From Dryas octopetala (Eukaryota; Streptophyta; Magnoliopsida; Rosales; Rosaceae): a stretch of 64,000 nucleotides of DNA. Of the stretch, positions 43,639 through 55,091 are shown piece by piece. The stretch lies in the NCBI GenBank assembly GCA_963921425.1, contig OY992833.1:29312698-29376697 (forward strand), in the 5' to 3' direction. The stretch's first letter is position 1, and each line of letters starts with the position of its first letter. The notes under the pieces are model-generated. The model was not told the origin of the DNA. It worked only from the letters and a program-made list of their open reading frames with translations, and did no database searches. Position numbers and translations under genes: made by a program.

Positions 43639-43935
43639 TTAGTTCTTGGATGCTGGCTTGCTCCCCGTTGTCTAACCAAGCAATCACAAAGGGTTGTAAG
43701 CACATATTCAATCCCCCATTTATATTAAAATGCTTATAATTCAATGATCATAATTAATAGTATATAGGCTTACCCTCTTCTTAGGCTCCCTAGGCTTTGG
43801 CTCAGCCTTCTTAGGGGCCGGTTTGGAGGCCGGAGCTTTGGGAGTGGTACCACTAGCTTTGGGAGCGGGCTCTTTCTTGGCCTGCCCTGCAGAGGGTTGA
43901 GTGCCAGCTGGTTTCTCAACCTTGAGTGATGCCAT
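43639..43935 (-). CDS. Small basic Lys/Ala/Pro-rich protein, copy B
   Basis: Exons 43774-43935 and 43639-43671 (minus; intron 102 bases, phase 0) give 64 residues, exactly the length of copy A. It begins MASLKVEKPAGTQ, continues GQAKKEPA, APASKPAPKKAEPK and REPKKRTTGSKPASKN. It keeps the MAS(L/M)K start, the GTQ and GQAKKEP motifs and the APASK(P/A)APKKA core of copy A while the tail has diverged, as expected for an older tandem duplicate. Family and function not recognised; its basic, proline-broken composition suggests nucleic-acid or acidic-partner binding, which is only inference. It lies about 2.2 kb from copy A on the same strand. Confidence 0.8.
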
Positions 43936-44016
43936 TAATTTCTTAATGTTAATCTTCCACACAAAAGTGTTTGCTTCCTGTCTGGCCTCAAGTATTAGCT
44001 CTGCTATAATAAGACC

Positions 44017-44024
44017 ATTTTATA
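44017..44024 (-). promoter_or_regulatory. TATA box of small-protein gene B
   Basis: TATAAAAT on the minus strand about 85 bases before the ATG, preceded by GAACCGCAGC; this block matches that of copy A, so the core promoter was duplicated with the gene. Confidence 0.6.
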
Positions 44025-44029
44025 GCTGC

Positions 44030-45276
44030 GGTTCAAAACTGTGACCTGGAATCAGAATCCCTAGTTGTAGCATTACAACTAGCATTCAAATGGTGAATAG
44101 AGATGTGATGGCACATGAGAGAATGGAATAAAATGGATTGGTGACCTGTTGGGAGATGTTGTTGAATCAGATGCTTAAACCAGACATATCTATCTAAATG
44201 ACATCATTTGATGCGTATTCCAATGCACACATTGGTAGATATTTGATTTCAATGCATAAACCTACAGAAGTATTTAGGCATGCACCAATCGATGTGAACA
44301 AATCTTATTAATAAGGTTTTCCCTAAAACCTCCGAATGTGGTATTTTGCATCCTAACATGCATTGAAATTTTGGTTAAAGTTGCAATTCATTTGTATTAA
44401 GGGTAGGTGTATACATTTGTAGGAGTAAGGAAAATTGAAGAACTACAAATTCAAGGTGTACAAGGAAAAAAACAAATCACGAATTGCAATATTTAACCAA
44501 AACACCATATTGCAGCACTGCAGAACTTACTGTATTAAGTAACAACTTTTGAAATTTGATTAATTGTTAAGACATGAGTGTTTGGTTATTTCATATAAAA
44601 GCCCATGCAGTTCAGGCAGAAGTCATGTTGCCCCAAGTACAACAATTGGCATGGATTTGTGCTCAAACACAACTGGTGTATAGCCTGCATGTTGGATCCT
44701 TTGACACCTTTGCACCAGCTTCACTTCAGGATCTAATTCTTAGTAGACATTTTAGTCCCTTTAGTAAATCTCTTTGAAACTAAGAAATAAACCAACTGAA
44801 GAAATGGAAACAAAGAGTTCATTCCTTCATGAAGTTGCTGTGACATAATAATACCAAAAGTGAGAACATAATTAATTTGGGGTTATCTCAAGTTTTCCTT
44901 ACAAGACATCTCTGTTTGTCATGATAGATTGGTGGGACATGGGACTTGGGAGGGATTGACAAAAATTATAGATAGACTTGGATAAAAATTTTCCCTATTT
45001 ATTTTACAGTCTTGTTCACTTGTTAATGGAATAAGAGGTGCCATCAGCAAATTGATTGCAGTTTATTTACAGACCTAGAATTAATAATATATATCATATC
45101 ACTTTCCATGTAAAGGAGTACAATTTATAATTCTCCAGCCAGCAATCAGCATGAAATCTTGATTCATAATATCTGTTGAAAACCATGATTATTTGATAAA
45201 ATTGGAGAAGGGTCATTAAATTCTTTAGCTTCAGTGGTGCAATCATGTCAGTTTCTGATCTACCTTCGTCAACAAG
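44030..45276. other. Spacer between small-protein copy B and ABCG21
   Basis: About 1.2 kb with no supported gene. It should hold the distal promoter of copy B and the 3' UTR of the ABCG21-like gene. The frame at 44574-44777 has no recognisable domain. Confidence 0.5.
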
Positions 45277-48200
45277 TCAGTGAGGTTGCCCCATCCTTAA
45301 TGCCACATATGCCAAAACCCTATATCCCACCAACATCACAGCCAGAGCAGCCACATCTGACCACATGCTATCAAGACCCAGATACTTAATAGCAGGGAAG
45401 TCAATTACTCTACAACGCATCCCTACTTCACATTCATAAACCTCATTCACTGAGTATTGCACTCCCACAAGAAGCTTGTAACAGTAATGACTAAAAGAAA
45501 TGTACTTCAACCAAGCTATGAAACCTGGAATGTGCTGAATGTAATATCCACCTGCTAGTAAAAACACCAGCATGGTCACAGAAGCAAGAGTTGTTCCCTG
45601 CTTTACATCCATTAGAATGGCCCCTAGTGCTAGTCCCAGGCCTTGGGAGACCAACACATTATAAAGAACAATCAAGAGGGTTAGTACAAAGGTGACTAGT
45701 GAAGGCTTGAGACCCCCCATCCAATAAGCGACTGTTACAAACGCTGTTGGGAGCACAAGCTCCATTGGCAAATCCCCGGCTGTTCGGGCAAAATAATAGG
45801 AAGAGAGGCGGTACATGCCTGAGGAACGTTCTTTTACTAGCATTGGTCTTTCCATAGGGAATGCAAATATGGCATTGAATAGGGGGAAGTAACCCCAAAA
45901 GATTGAGAAGAAGAAAAGAAGTCCCACCTGTTGAAAGTGTTAATTTGATAATAAGTACTGCTACTTGATCATTGCTAATAATCATTATATATGACCAAAA
46001 AGCTAGCAGATCATGGGAAATTACAATACCTGATCTTGTATATGGTTAGTGTCAGAGTGCCACCACAAAAGACCTGAAAGAATTGCAACTGACATGACTT
46101 GGAAAATCCTTAAACCTGAGTAAGATTCATGCTTCCTCTCTTTCAAACCCCTTTCCAGCAAAACCTTGAATTGCTCCCACCAGCTGGTGGTCCATTTGTA
46201 ATTCCCACTAACTACATAGCATTTTTGCTAATGATCAAAACGCATTGTACACAAAATGGCTACATTACAGGCTGAGAGAAACTTAGTCGGAACTATATTA
46301 CCTCTGGATGATGATGTTCTTGAAGAAGAAAGAACTGGGTCTTTGTGATTTTGCTGAATCTCTGCCTTCAGTGCAGGGTATAGGTTCTTTTTATAGGATG
46401 ATATCAGGAACTGCTTGGTTGTGTTTTGATCTTCTTGGTGGTCTAATCTTCCATGATACTCTAGTTGATCATCCTGTTTAACATCAGGTGCAATACCTGC
46501 ATTTCAAAAATAATTCAAGAAACTTAATATAAATGGAGTATAATTAATTTAACAAATTCTCTTATTAAATTATGTTTCTATTAAAAATATAAACATTCTT
46601 CTATGATTCTCATTAGAGCTTGCCAAGATCACCAAAATATGAGAAGAACATCGATCTTAAAAAAAATTAGTGCACCATTACATGGGTTCCATTAGAAAAA
46701 TAACAGTCAAAGATCTTTTTGCATTACTTTTTGGATGCTGATTCTCATAAAAAAATTAATGACATCTTATTCATCATTTTTTGTGAGGGTTCAAAAGTTC
46801 AATGTTATGGCACATATTACAGAGAAAATATGGGAAAGAGAAATGATAGAAACAATATGTTTGCCCACTTATATATTCTGTCATTTCTTTTCCCCATATT
46901 ATCTGTTTAATATGTGCCACTGTATTGAACTTCCAAAACCCTCACAAAACATGATGAAAAGGTAAACTTGTATCATTTAAAGTTTAAATGGTATTGGCCC
47001 TAAGAGACTGAAAATCATGGAAATCTAGAAAAATTAAACTCAATGTAAGGAAAAAAAAAAAATATATATATATATATATATATCTATGACCCACAATTGA
47101 CAATACTCAATTTTTTTGATGGCCCGCCAGAAATTTACCAGAATACTCTGCATTAACTGCTCTATATATATCAAGATATAAAGGCCTTGTTCATGGAAAT
47201 AAATTCAGCATTCCATCAACTTGAGGTGGTTAATAGATCGAAGTGAATTAATGAAAAGGATGCAAAAAGAAAATTTTGTGTGAGGGGTCAAATCAAATTG
47301 ATGAGTTTGTTGTCCATGCACAATGCCTGGGTTGTACACTTGTACCATTGAAAAGGCTAACTTAACTAGCTGGGTATTATTCGGAGAGGCAGGCATGCAG
47401 TACCAGTTTTGAGTTTGGTCTCTGAATGGGCTCAAGTTCATTCATTCATTAAAATCACATTTCATTCATTTCAATACTAAAATAAGAAAGCTTTCACGTG
47501 AACCATCCCTCCTTGCTGAGACGCTCCTTTCAAATGTGACCAAAAACAAGTGGTTGCCTTGCCCCCTATACTACTCACAATGCAGTCGGTGCGGTGAAAC
47601 CTTTTGGACCACTCGTCACCACCCACTACTATTGTGAAAGTGGACTCTTACCTGAATGAATTAACTGTTAAAAGTTTCTCAAACACCTACATATATATTG
47701 CATATATGGGACTTGAATGTGACTTGTGGCCTTGGGTAAATTGTGAGGTTGACATGTACAAACACGTACTTATGTTGCATCACATATCTTTAGAAAATAA
47801 AGATGAGTAATGTTTTCTTATATATCCATTTGACATTTTTAACATGAATTTGTCAATCTCATTATAAGGAAATTAATTAACTATTAATATGGTGATATTT
47901 TTCTCTATAGTATTATAGAGGTCTTAAATTTAAATTTCTTAATTAAAAAAAATATAAAAAGCAATAAAGCTAATTAATGAGAAGAAATTTCATACCACTG
48001 GCAAGATCAAGCAAGAAGTCAGCAGGGTTGATGAAATTGAACCCGGCCTCATAGCCAATGGACCCGAAATAGTCCATGACCCGACCCGCATGGCCGCTGT
48101 AAATCGGGTACCCATCCGACAACACCAGCACCTTATCAAACATCCTGTACAACCTGCTGGAGGGCTGATGGATGGTGGTGATGACCGTCCGGCCACCTCT

Positions 48201-49104
48201 GGCCAGCCGACGCAGGGTGGCGACAATCCGCTGCGCGGTGGTGGAGTCGAGGCCGGAAGTGGGCTCATCCAGCAACAAAAGGCTCGGGTTGAGGAGCATC
48301 TCCTGGCCGATACTGACCCGTTTTCGCTCGCCACCCGAAACGCCACGTAGCAAAGGCCCTCCAACAACATTGTCACGACAGCGGGTCAAGCCGAGCTCCA
48401 TGATGACCATCTGGGCTTGTTCTTTCTTCTCTTGTTTGGTGAGCTGCTTGGGCAGCCTTAACAGGGCGGTGTAGGTTAGGGTCTCGAGAACCGTGAGGTG
48501 AGGGTACAACACGTCGTCTTGCATGACGAAGCCGGTGCTGTGTTTTGTGGAGCTGGAGAAATGCTCGCCGTTGTATGTTATTTTTCCTGAGATTTTACCC
48601 GGCGAGCGGCCGCCTAGCGCCGTTAGAAGAGTGGTCTTGCCGCTGCCTGACGGCCCTAGCATTGCCATTAGCTCGCCGGGTCGAACAATCCCACTTACTC
48701 CGTTAAGTACAGTGCGTGTTTGTTTTGTGGTCTCCAGCTTAATGCTGTAGGTCACGTCTTCAAACTGCAACATCAAGTAAATATGTTACGTAGAGAATTG
48801 AACATATATATATATATATATATATATGTTACGTTGGGATGTTTTGTTTGGTTACCTTGAGGGTCACTGGGCGCAAGGATTCACGCAAAATGGAAATTCT
48901 ATGTGGTTGCTCAGGTGGCATATTGTCATCTCCCAAACAAGGGCTTACAATGTTGGTGCTTGCTGGATGACTGGTAGAGGGTTCAGCATGAACCAAGCCG
49001 GTCTGATCGGACCGGTTCACAACATTATTAGATAGTAGAATGTTGTTGTTAGGTGCAGTGCTTATTGGGACGCCGGTTTCTTGCTCAGGGGGTATCATTT
49101 CCAA
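45277..49104 (-). CDS. ABCG21: ABCG half-size (WBC) transporter, ABCG21 type
   Basis: Exons 48856-49104, 47996-48764, 46302-46496, 46030-46211 and 45277-45927 (minus) join in frame into 681 residues. Seen: a variable N-terminus ending [20 protein letters not shown], as in Arabidopsis ABCG21. The nucleotide-binding domain has Walker [10 protein letters not shown] (120-128), signature VSGGE (225-229), Walker B LLLLDE (245-250) and the switch TTIHQPSS. A linker and six membrane segments follow, including [20 protein letters not shown] and the final [16 protein letters not shown]. Known: half-size ABCG proteins work as dimers; ABCG21 is reported in guard cells and its substrate is not settled. 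Order NBD-TMD is normal and all key residues are intact. The ATG at 49104 was chosen; a second ATG lies two codons in. Intron 2 (about 1.5 kb) carries a long hairpin. Confidence 0.96.
46772..46956. repeat. Long hairpin in ABCG21 intron 2
   Basis: Two arms of about 84 bases are mirror images with a loop of about 17 bases. The left arm runs CATCATTTTTTGTGAGGGTT then AGTTCAATGTTATGGCACAT; the complement of the right arm runs CATCATGTTTTGTGAGGGTT then AGTTCAATACAGTGGCACAT, and both end in an AGAAATGA(T/C)AGAA stretch. It could be a small MITE or a young MIRNA-like hairpin transcribed with the intron. Whole length is only 185 bases. Confidence 0.7.
48802..48827 (+). repeat. (TA)n microsatellite in ABCG21 intron 1
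   Basis: A plain TA run within the short (91-base) first intron. A similar TA run lies in intron 2 near 47059-47082. Confidence 0.85.
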
Positions 49105-49121
49105 GATGGAGTTGCAATATG

Positions 49122-49124
<3 letters not shown>

Positions 49125-49179
<55 letters not shown>
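49125..49179 (+). repeat. (GA)n microsatellite in the ABCG21 leader
   Basis: About 27 GA units begin 21 bases upstream of the ABCG21 start codon; on the mRNA strand this is a (CT/UC)n tract, probably within the 5' UTR or core promoter. CT-rich leaders are common in plants, but this one is long and likely to vary in length. Confidence 0.95.
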
Positions 49180-49182
<3 letters not shown>

Positions 49183-51382
49183 GACTGAGTGAATGATCGA
49201 GATGAGGTTTGGCGGGGAAGAGAGGAATTAATAGGGGAAAGGGGGAGAGTCACATGCAAGAGAACAAGTCATGGATGACTTCTTATAAAGTGAGAGAGGA
49301 AGGCACGAGAAGCTAGCTAGAACACTTTGGGAAGCTATAGGGACTAGTACTGTATTAGCTTAGCAACATTATATTATGAGATCGAGACCCAACCAACTCA
49401 GTTTGATTGGGTCTAGCCTTCTAGGGGTGATGCGTGGATATGTACTCATCTTTCTTACTTGTTGGCTTATAAGGTGGTTACGTGTTTACAAGCCATTTGT
49501 TAGGTTCATGTAATTATGCCATCTCGATCATCATCTTCTACAACACAAACACATTTAATTGAATTATGCTATACATGCCTTTAACTACTGTTTATGAATG
49601 ACTTATATTCTGTTTTCTTTTTCTCCAAATTGGATCTTACACTAATTTCAATTTTCAAAAGACAATTAGTTGACAAACATTTGGTTAGCTATCAAATTAT
49701 GTTGTTTATTACTGTACTTTAATATTCCCATAAGCTCTGCCAAAGATCATAATTAATAAAGGGTACTGATCATGTACGCGGGGTTCCCTTTAAATGTATC
49801 TTTTATATTGAAAAAGGAACGAAATTCAGATCAAACCCTAATAATTATAAATTAAACGCATTCCAATTTTTCATATATACTAATATAATATGCATGATTT
49901 GATGTGTCAATGAAATGTGTTACTTAATTGTCGGTCATGAAGATTGAATTCTGTGCATTAATTCGTACCACACAACTTTAATATATACCATATTAATTAA
50001 TTAATTGACTCATATTCTATGAGAGAGATCAGAACAATATATCAACAGGCTGGTTTCTGCATTTAGTTATTGGACAAACTTGTGCTTGAAAGGAGGTGAT
50101 AATTTATGTGTCACTCTCCCAACCCTTTTCCAAAATTAGAAGCACCAGACAGAAAGTATATATATATATATATATAGTACTAGTACATCCCTTTGATCAT
50201 CGATCTTAGCTAGCTTATTCGAAATTTCGATCATACAAAACTGCACTGTGGTCTGTGGTCCATATATGACAACCTTCCTACTATAGTACTATTAGATTGG
50301 TCGCAGATATTGCCTTGAGGATTTATGTGCACGATATTTAGTGTAGGCCATGGCATGTCCACCCAAGAAGTATGCTTATGGGGGCCAGAGTTGACACCCA
50401 AACAAACTCTCTAATATTAATTATTATTAACAGTAGTGAAGCTAGCTTATTATATAATGTTATATACTTATATGCATCATCATTCACTTAGGTGTTGAAT
50501 TTAAATGCATAACATATAGAAAATTAGAAACTCCAAGTCTGCAACCAACCCCATATATATTTCTCTCTTTCTTAATTTCTTTATATATAAATAATTGGCT
50601 TTATTTTGTTTGTAGGGTATGGCCGTATGGGTATCTCTCCTTTAATTTTGTGGGTGTGCCTGAGGAAAAAAGAGGGTTCCTCGTGCCCTTTTGTAGGTGT
50701 CAAATGCCCATTCATTGTAAGAGGTAGTGGCTGAGATTGTGTCTCTTTCCCATAAAAGGGTTGGTCCCCAGGTGGTGTCACCATCATTGAAAGGTCACAA
50801 TATAATGCTTTTCTATATTTCCTTTGGATCGAATTGGAATCCCCAAACAGCGATTTGGAATTGGTGTCGTAATTATACTAATTACTCTCTCTAAAATCTA
50901 AATACGTGTTTTAGCCGAAATTAAACAGGTAGCGTACTAGCATCCATGTGTATAATTAGACCTCCATTAAGTATAATCAATTTACAGCTCCAATTTATTC
51001 GATTTAATATAATGTGATGTAGATTGATCATTACACAACGGTTGGACAATTTTGAAATAATGAAAATTTGCTATGTTAATATCTTTTACTTTTCAAGAGA
51101 TCGAAGATTCGGGGTCCATATATATTTCACTATTTTGGTCAAAAAGTTTTATTTTAATTCTCATCACTTTCTTTACATATGTTCTTAAAATACAAGCTTA
51201 TTGAATTCCCAAATTGAAATATATATATGTATTCTATGGATGTATTCTATGGAGGTTTTTTTTTTTCATAGGAACTCAACCTTTATAATTAAGACTCATG
51301 TAATCAACAGTGATTGCAAGAAAAAAAATTTATAAAATGATTTTATATACTTAATTGTATATCTATTTTTTATTACAGTAGT

Positions 51383-51570
51383 GCTAGGTATACCATATTT
51401 TTATACCATAATTTCATACCACCTTATGTGGCAACTTACATGGCATTCATACATTGGATACTAAAAAATAAAAATAAAAATTCAAAAAAAAAAAGAAAAA
51501 CTCTGTCCAATAAAGTAATGACACGTGAGATGGTATAAGAATGTGGTATAAGAAATGTGGTAAGTATAGC
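51383..51570. mobile_element. Small MITE, about 188 bp
   Basis: The left end GCTAGGTATACCATATTTTT and the complement of the right end GCTATACTTACCACATTTCT are related. Both continue with repeated TATACCA(C/T)A motifs (TTATACCATAATTTCATACC on the left, CTTATACCACATTCTTATAC on the right) around an A-rich centre. Non-coding. Confidence 0.6.
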
Positions 51571-52931
51571 ATTATTCTTTTTCTTAAATAACTTATCACG
51601 TGATGAAATAAATATATATATATTAAATGTATAAGAATTCTTCTTTTAATATAGACATATCATAATATCAGATATTTGTTTTTTTTAGTTAAAAAAGAAA
51701 AAGAGAAGCTTGTTTTGTATACTTTTTAACATTTTTAATTACTGTTTAATACAGTAATTTGATTCGCAAAGTACTTTATGCTTGTCATGGAGTGCCAGGT
51801 GTCTGCTTTGTTTGAAGGACCCTCTTGAAGACGCTATCCTTTCCACATTGCCATCAAGGAGTGGATGATAATTGATACAACTTTTTTTATTTGATTTGTT
51901 GCGTCTTTGGCATCGTTCTATAGTGTGCCTTTTTTCCATGATCTTTCTTTTCCTTTTTCTATCTAAAGTTTGATAATATTGTGAGAGTGGCCCAATTTAA
52001 TGGTCAGATTCTTTGCTGATCCAACTTACAATTAGAATCCGATTTGTCTTCTTGACCCATATAACCCATAAAGAAATCAGATTAGTCTCCAAGCCAACAC
52101 ATGTTTAAAGCACACCAGCTTTAAACTTATATATATACGATGTTTTAGTAGACAGTCTAACAACATGAAAATGTTACTCTGAATGTAAATTATTCATTAA
52201 GTGGCTCTTAATTGACAAATATAATATGTTTGCAAAAAAAAAAAAATATAACATTGACATATGTGAGTTGCCATCACAGCGATGAATTCTTTAACTTAAT
52301 GGATAAAATGAATTAATATGAATTTAATTACAAATCAAGAAATGGAAATATACTTGTTTTGATCACTATCATTGGACACCAGCTCACAGGTGGAGATCAC
52401 TTGGGAAGCATCGAAAACTTTTGTAATAATTAATCCTCTTTCAGTCTTTGGGGGGAAAACGGTGGATCGCAAAGTCTAAATTGTATGTCTCAAACATATC
52501 GAAAGCGTTCATGCATATTGCATATATTTAATTTAAAGGATGGAAATTAAAGCAAGTCACTTTATTGACAATAATTCTGAGCACTGATCTAAGTTTGGTA
52601 AGCTTGCATGTGCATGCACTTTGGAAAATCTTTACTCATGTAGATTGCATTAGGGGGTCTTGACTTGGGATCATTTTATATATAATAATCTTGTTCCACA
52701 GCTAAAATCTAAAAGGGTTTTGTAAACACACAAAATTAAAAAAGACCTAAAATGTAACAAAATATACCTTTTATGTTTTTGTATATTTAAAAGGTATACG
52801 GGGAACATTAGTATTTTGAAAATAAAATGTCCGTATGTATGTGTATTATATTGATTGCATGTGATATATGCATCCTAGAAGCATATATATGTCAATTCAT
52901 GAGCTTTATAGGCTAAGTCAATGTGTGCATG

Positions 52932-52970
<39 letters not shown>

Positions 52971-52977
52971 GGGGGGG
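52932..52977 (+). repeat. Compound microsatellite (AT)n(GT)n(G)n
   Basis: An AT run passes into about 12 GT units and then a run of nine G. Spacer position; expected to be polymorphic and error-prone in assembly. Confidence 0.9.
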
Positions 52978-54575
52978 TTTGGCTCAGCACATAGATTAGA
53001 TAAGTGATAAGGTTATTAGTGAGCATGTTAAGATAATTAGCGATAAGGCCGGATTAGTTATAACTTTTTCATTATTGAGGTGAAGTTTTACCAATCAATA
53101 TCATGTTCATCAAGAATTAGAAATAATAATTACTGTCGTATACAGAATTTTATGTTAATTAATTATTAGGAACGTGCATGAATTTGAAACAAAAGTCATG
53201 ATGAGAAAGTGAAAGTCTATATATATATAATCTGATAGAGAAGAACTTACCTCTCTCTCCCCATATGATACTACATAGTATTCTCACTCTCTCAGCTGAT
53301 TGGCTCTTTCTCTTCTCTTATTCTCTTTTTCTCATCTCTTGTCTCGATTTATCTCTTACTTCAAAAAATGTCACATCACTATAACATAGAAATAGGTAAG
53401 TTTTAGTTTCAAACTTGATATGATCGGTTTGACCCAAAGTAAGTACTAAATTGCATGCATGCATATGAAGCACCATGATCAAAATGCACTGCGAGCCTAG
53501 CTAGTACTTATGCATTAAATGAGCAAATTCTAAGGATAAACCTTAGCCATGCATTCAACGACATATATGTACGAATGGATATATAGAGAAGAGGTATATA
53601 CTGAGGTATCAAATTAATTATATATATAGACTACATGTTTTTAGATTTTATGAATTAGAGTAAGACCAATAATACATATGTATGGTTCATTGTACATTTA
53701 TTACCCCCATGATATATATCTTTCCCATTGTGTACGTAGCTCTGTCACCATTGAACCAAATGAATTTGTCGAAAGGAGGGACATATGCATGTACCAAATT
53801 AATAAGAGCAAATGGAATGGTCTTGTCCGATGGAATTGCTTTAGCCTTTAGCTAGTTAGCTAGGGACACAACACATTAATAAGAAGCAGGAGGGGCTGGC
53901 CTACACTGCCTTGTGCATGCATCGATCTTATATATGCTCTTTTGCATGCTTGCCCTCCACTGAAAATTAGTACCCCATTCCAGCAATTAATATCAAATAT
54001 ATGAGCAAAAACATATGGGTATGCATGCAAGTTAGTTCAATTAAAATTATATGTCACTACGTACTACTGCTATACTAAGCGAAGCATCCACTATTATCAT
54101 GTTGAGCATCAAGTCTACAACACCCTTCGGGTCCTTCTTAACTTGTTCTGGTAGTTTGCTACATACACCAAAGCATGAAAATCACCCTCATTCATCCCTA
54201 CTGGTTCTTTCTTCATACTGCCAACTTTAATGGGTTGTCCCTTTCTCAATAACTTACATCCAAGGTTGGACCACTTAAGGACGTCGATCATGATTTGATC
54301 CCATATAGTATATCGAAAACAAAAGTCATTAAGTGATACTTAGTGACCATCGCAATCGGTCGAGCATGCAATATTGATATTATTAAAAATTAATCATCAA
54401 ATTAAACTATATGGCGTAATTAAATTGATATATTCTTCATTAATCCTTACAAAAACATATACTTATCCTTGAGTACTACTTTCTCAGCATACTTGTTCAG
54501 GTTTGGATTTCGACATTTAGAAGGTATAGTTAGGCCACAGTGCATGCGGACACTGATCACCCAGTCTGGTTCGAA

Positions 54576-54715
54576 GTTAATTAAATATAACATTAATACC
54601 ACAAATGTCATTAAGTTGAGTAAAATAAGCATTAGCACTAGATATGTTAATTAAATATAACATTAATACCACACATGTCATTAAGTTGAGTAAAATAAGC
54701 ATTAGCACTAGATAT
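54576..54715 (+). repeat. 70-bp direct tandem duplication
   Basis: The unit starting GTTAATTAAATATAACATTA at 54576 is repeated at 54646 and ends at 54715; I see only one difference between the copies (ACAAATG against ACACATG). This near identity implies a recent event. It ends 32 bases before the TRIM element. Confidence 0.93.
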
Positions 54716-54747
54716 TGGAGTTTGACCATTTTAAAGGGGTCATTTAG

Positions 54748-55091
54748 TGTTGAGAGAAAAATTCCATATTGAAAAATGTGAGGCTTTGCATAGTGACTTA
54801 TAAAGATTTGTGCTATTTTTTCCATGATTAATTAGTTTTGGGATGGATGCCTAAATTTCTTCATGGTAACAGAGCAGGCTATCCATATATTGTGCAAAAT
54901 GACCACATGTGCTTCCATGTCATCTAATATGAATTGTCCACGTGTTAGGCTTGAGTGACGCCACATGTGCAGAGGCGTGTTAAGAGAAAGATTTAACATT
55001 GAAAATGTGAAGCTTTGCATAATAACTTATAAGAGTTTGTGTTACTCGTCTTATTGTAAATTGTTTTGAGATGGATGTCTAAATTCTTTCA
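54748..55091 (+). mobile_element. TRIM (miniature LTR retrotransposon), fossil copy
   Basis: A 344-bp element with two direct terminal repeats, 54748-54863 (116 bp) and 54978-55091 (114 bp). Each begins TGTT and ends CA and shares phrases such as GCTTTGCATA and GGATGGATG/GGATGTCTAA. A primer-binding-site-like TGGTAACAGAGCAGG starts immediately after the left repeat (54864), close to the initiator-tRNA-Met complement used by many plant LTR elements. The 5-bp direct repeat TTTAG flanks both sides (54743-54747 and 55092-55096) as a target duplication. The inside, about 114 bases, has no coding capacity, which is the definition of a TRIM. The terminal repeats are clearly diverged from one another, so the insertion is old. 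It needed proteins from another element to move. Confidence 0.82.

Noticed and set aside
54447-54825. Two related frames repeating LNLMTFVVLMLYLIN
   Set aside because: The protein repeat only mirrors the 70-bp DNA duplication; there is no gene structure.
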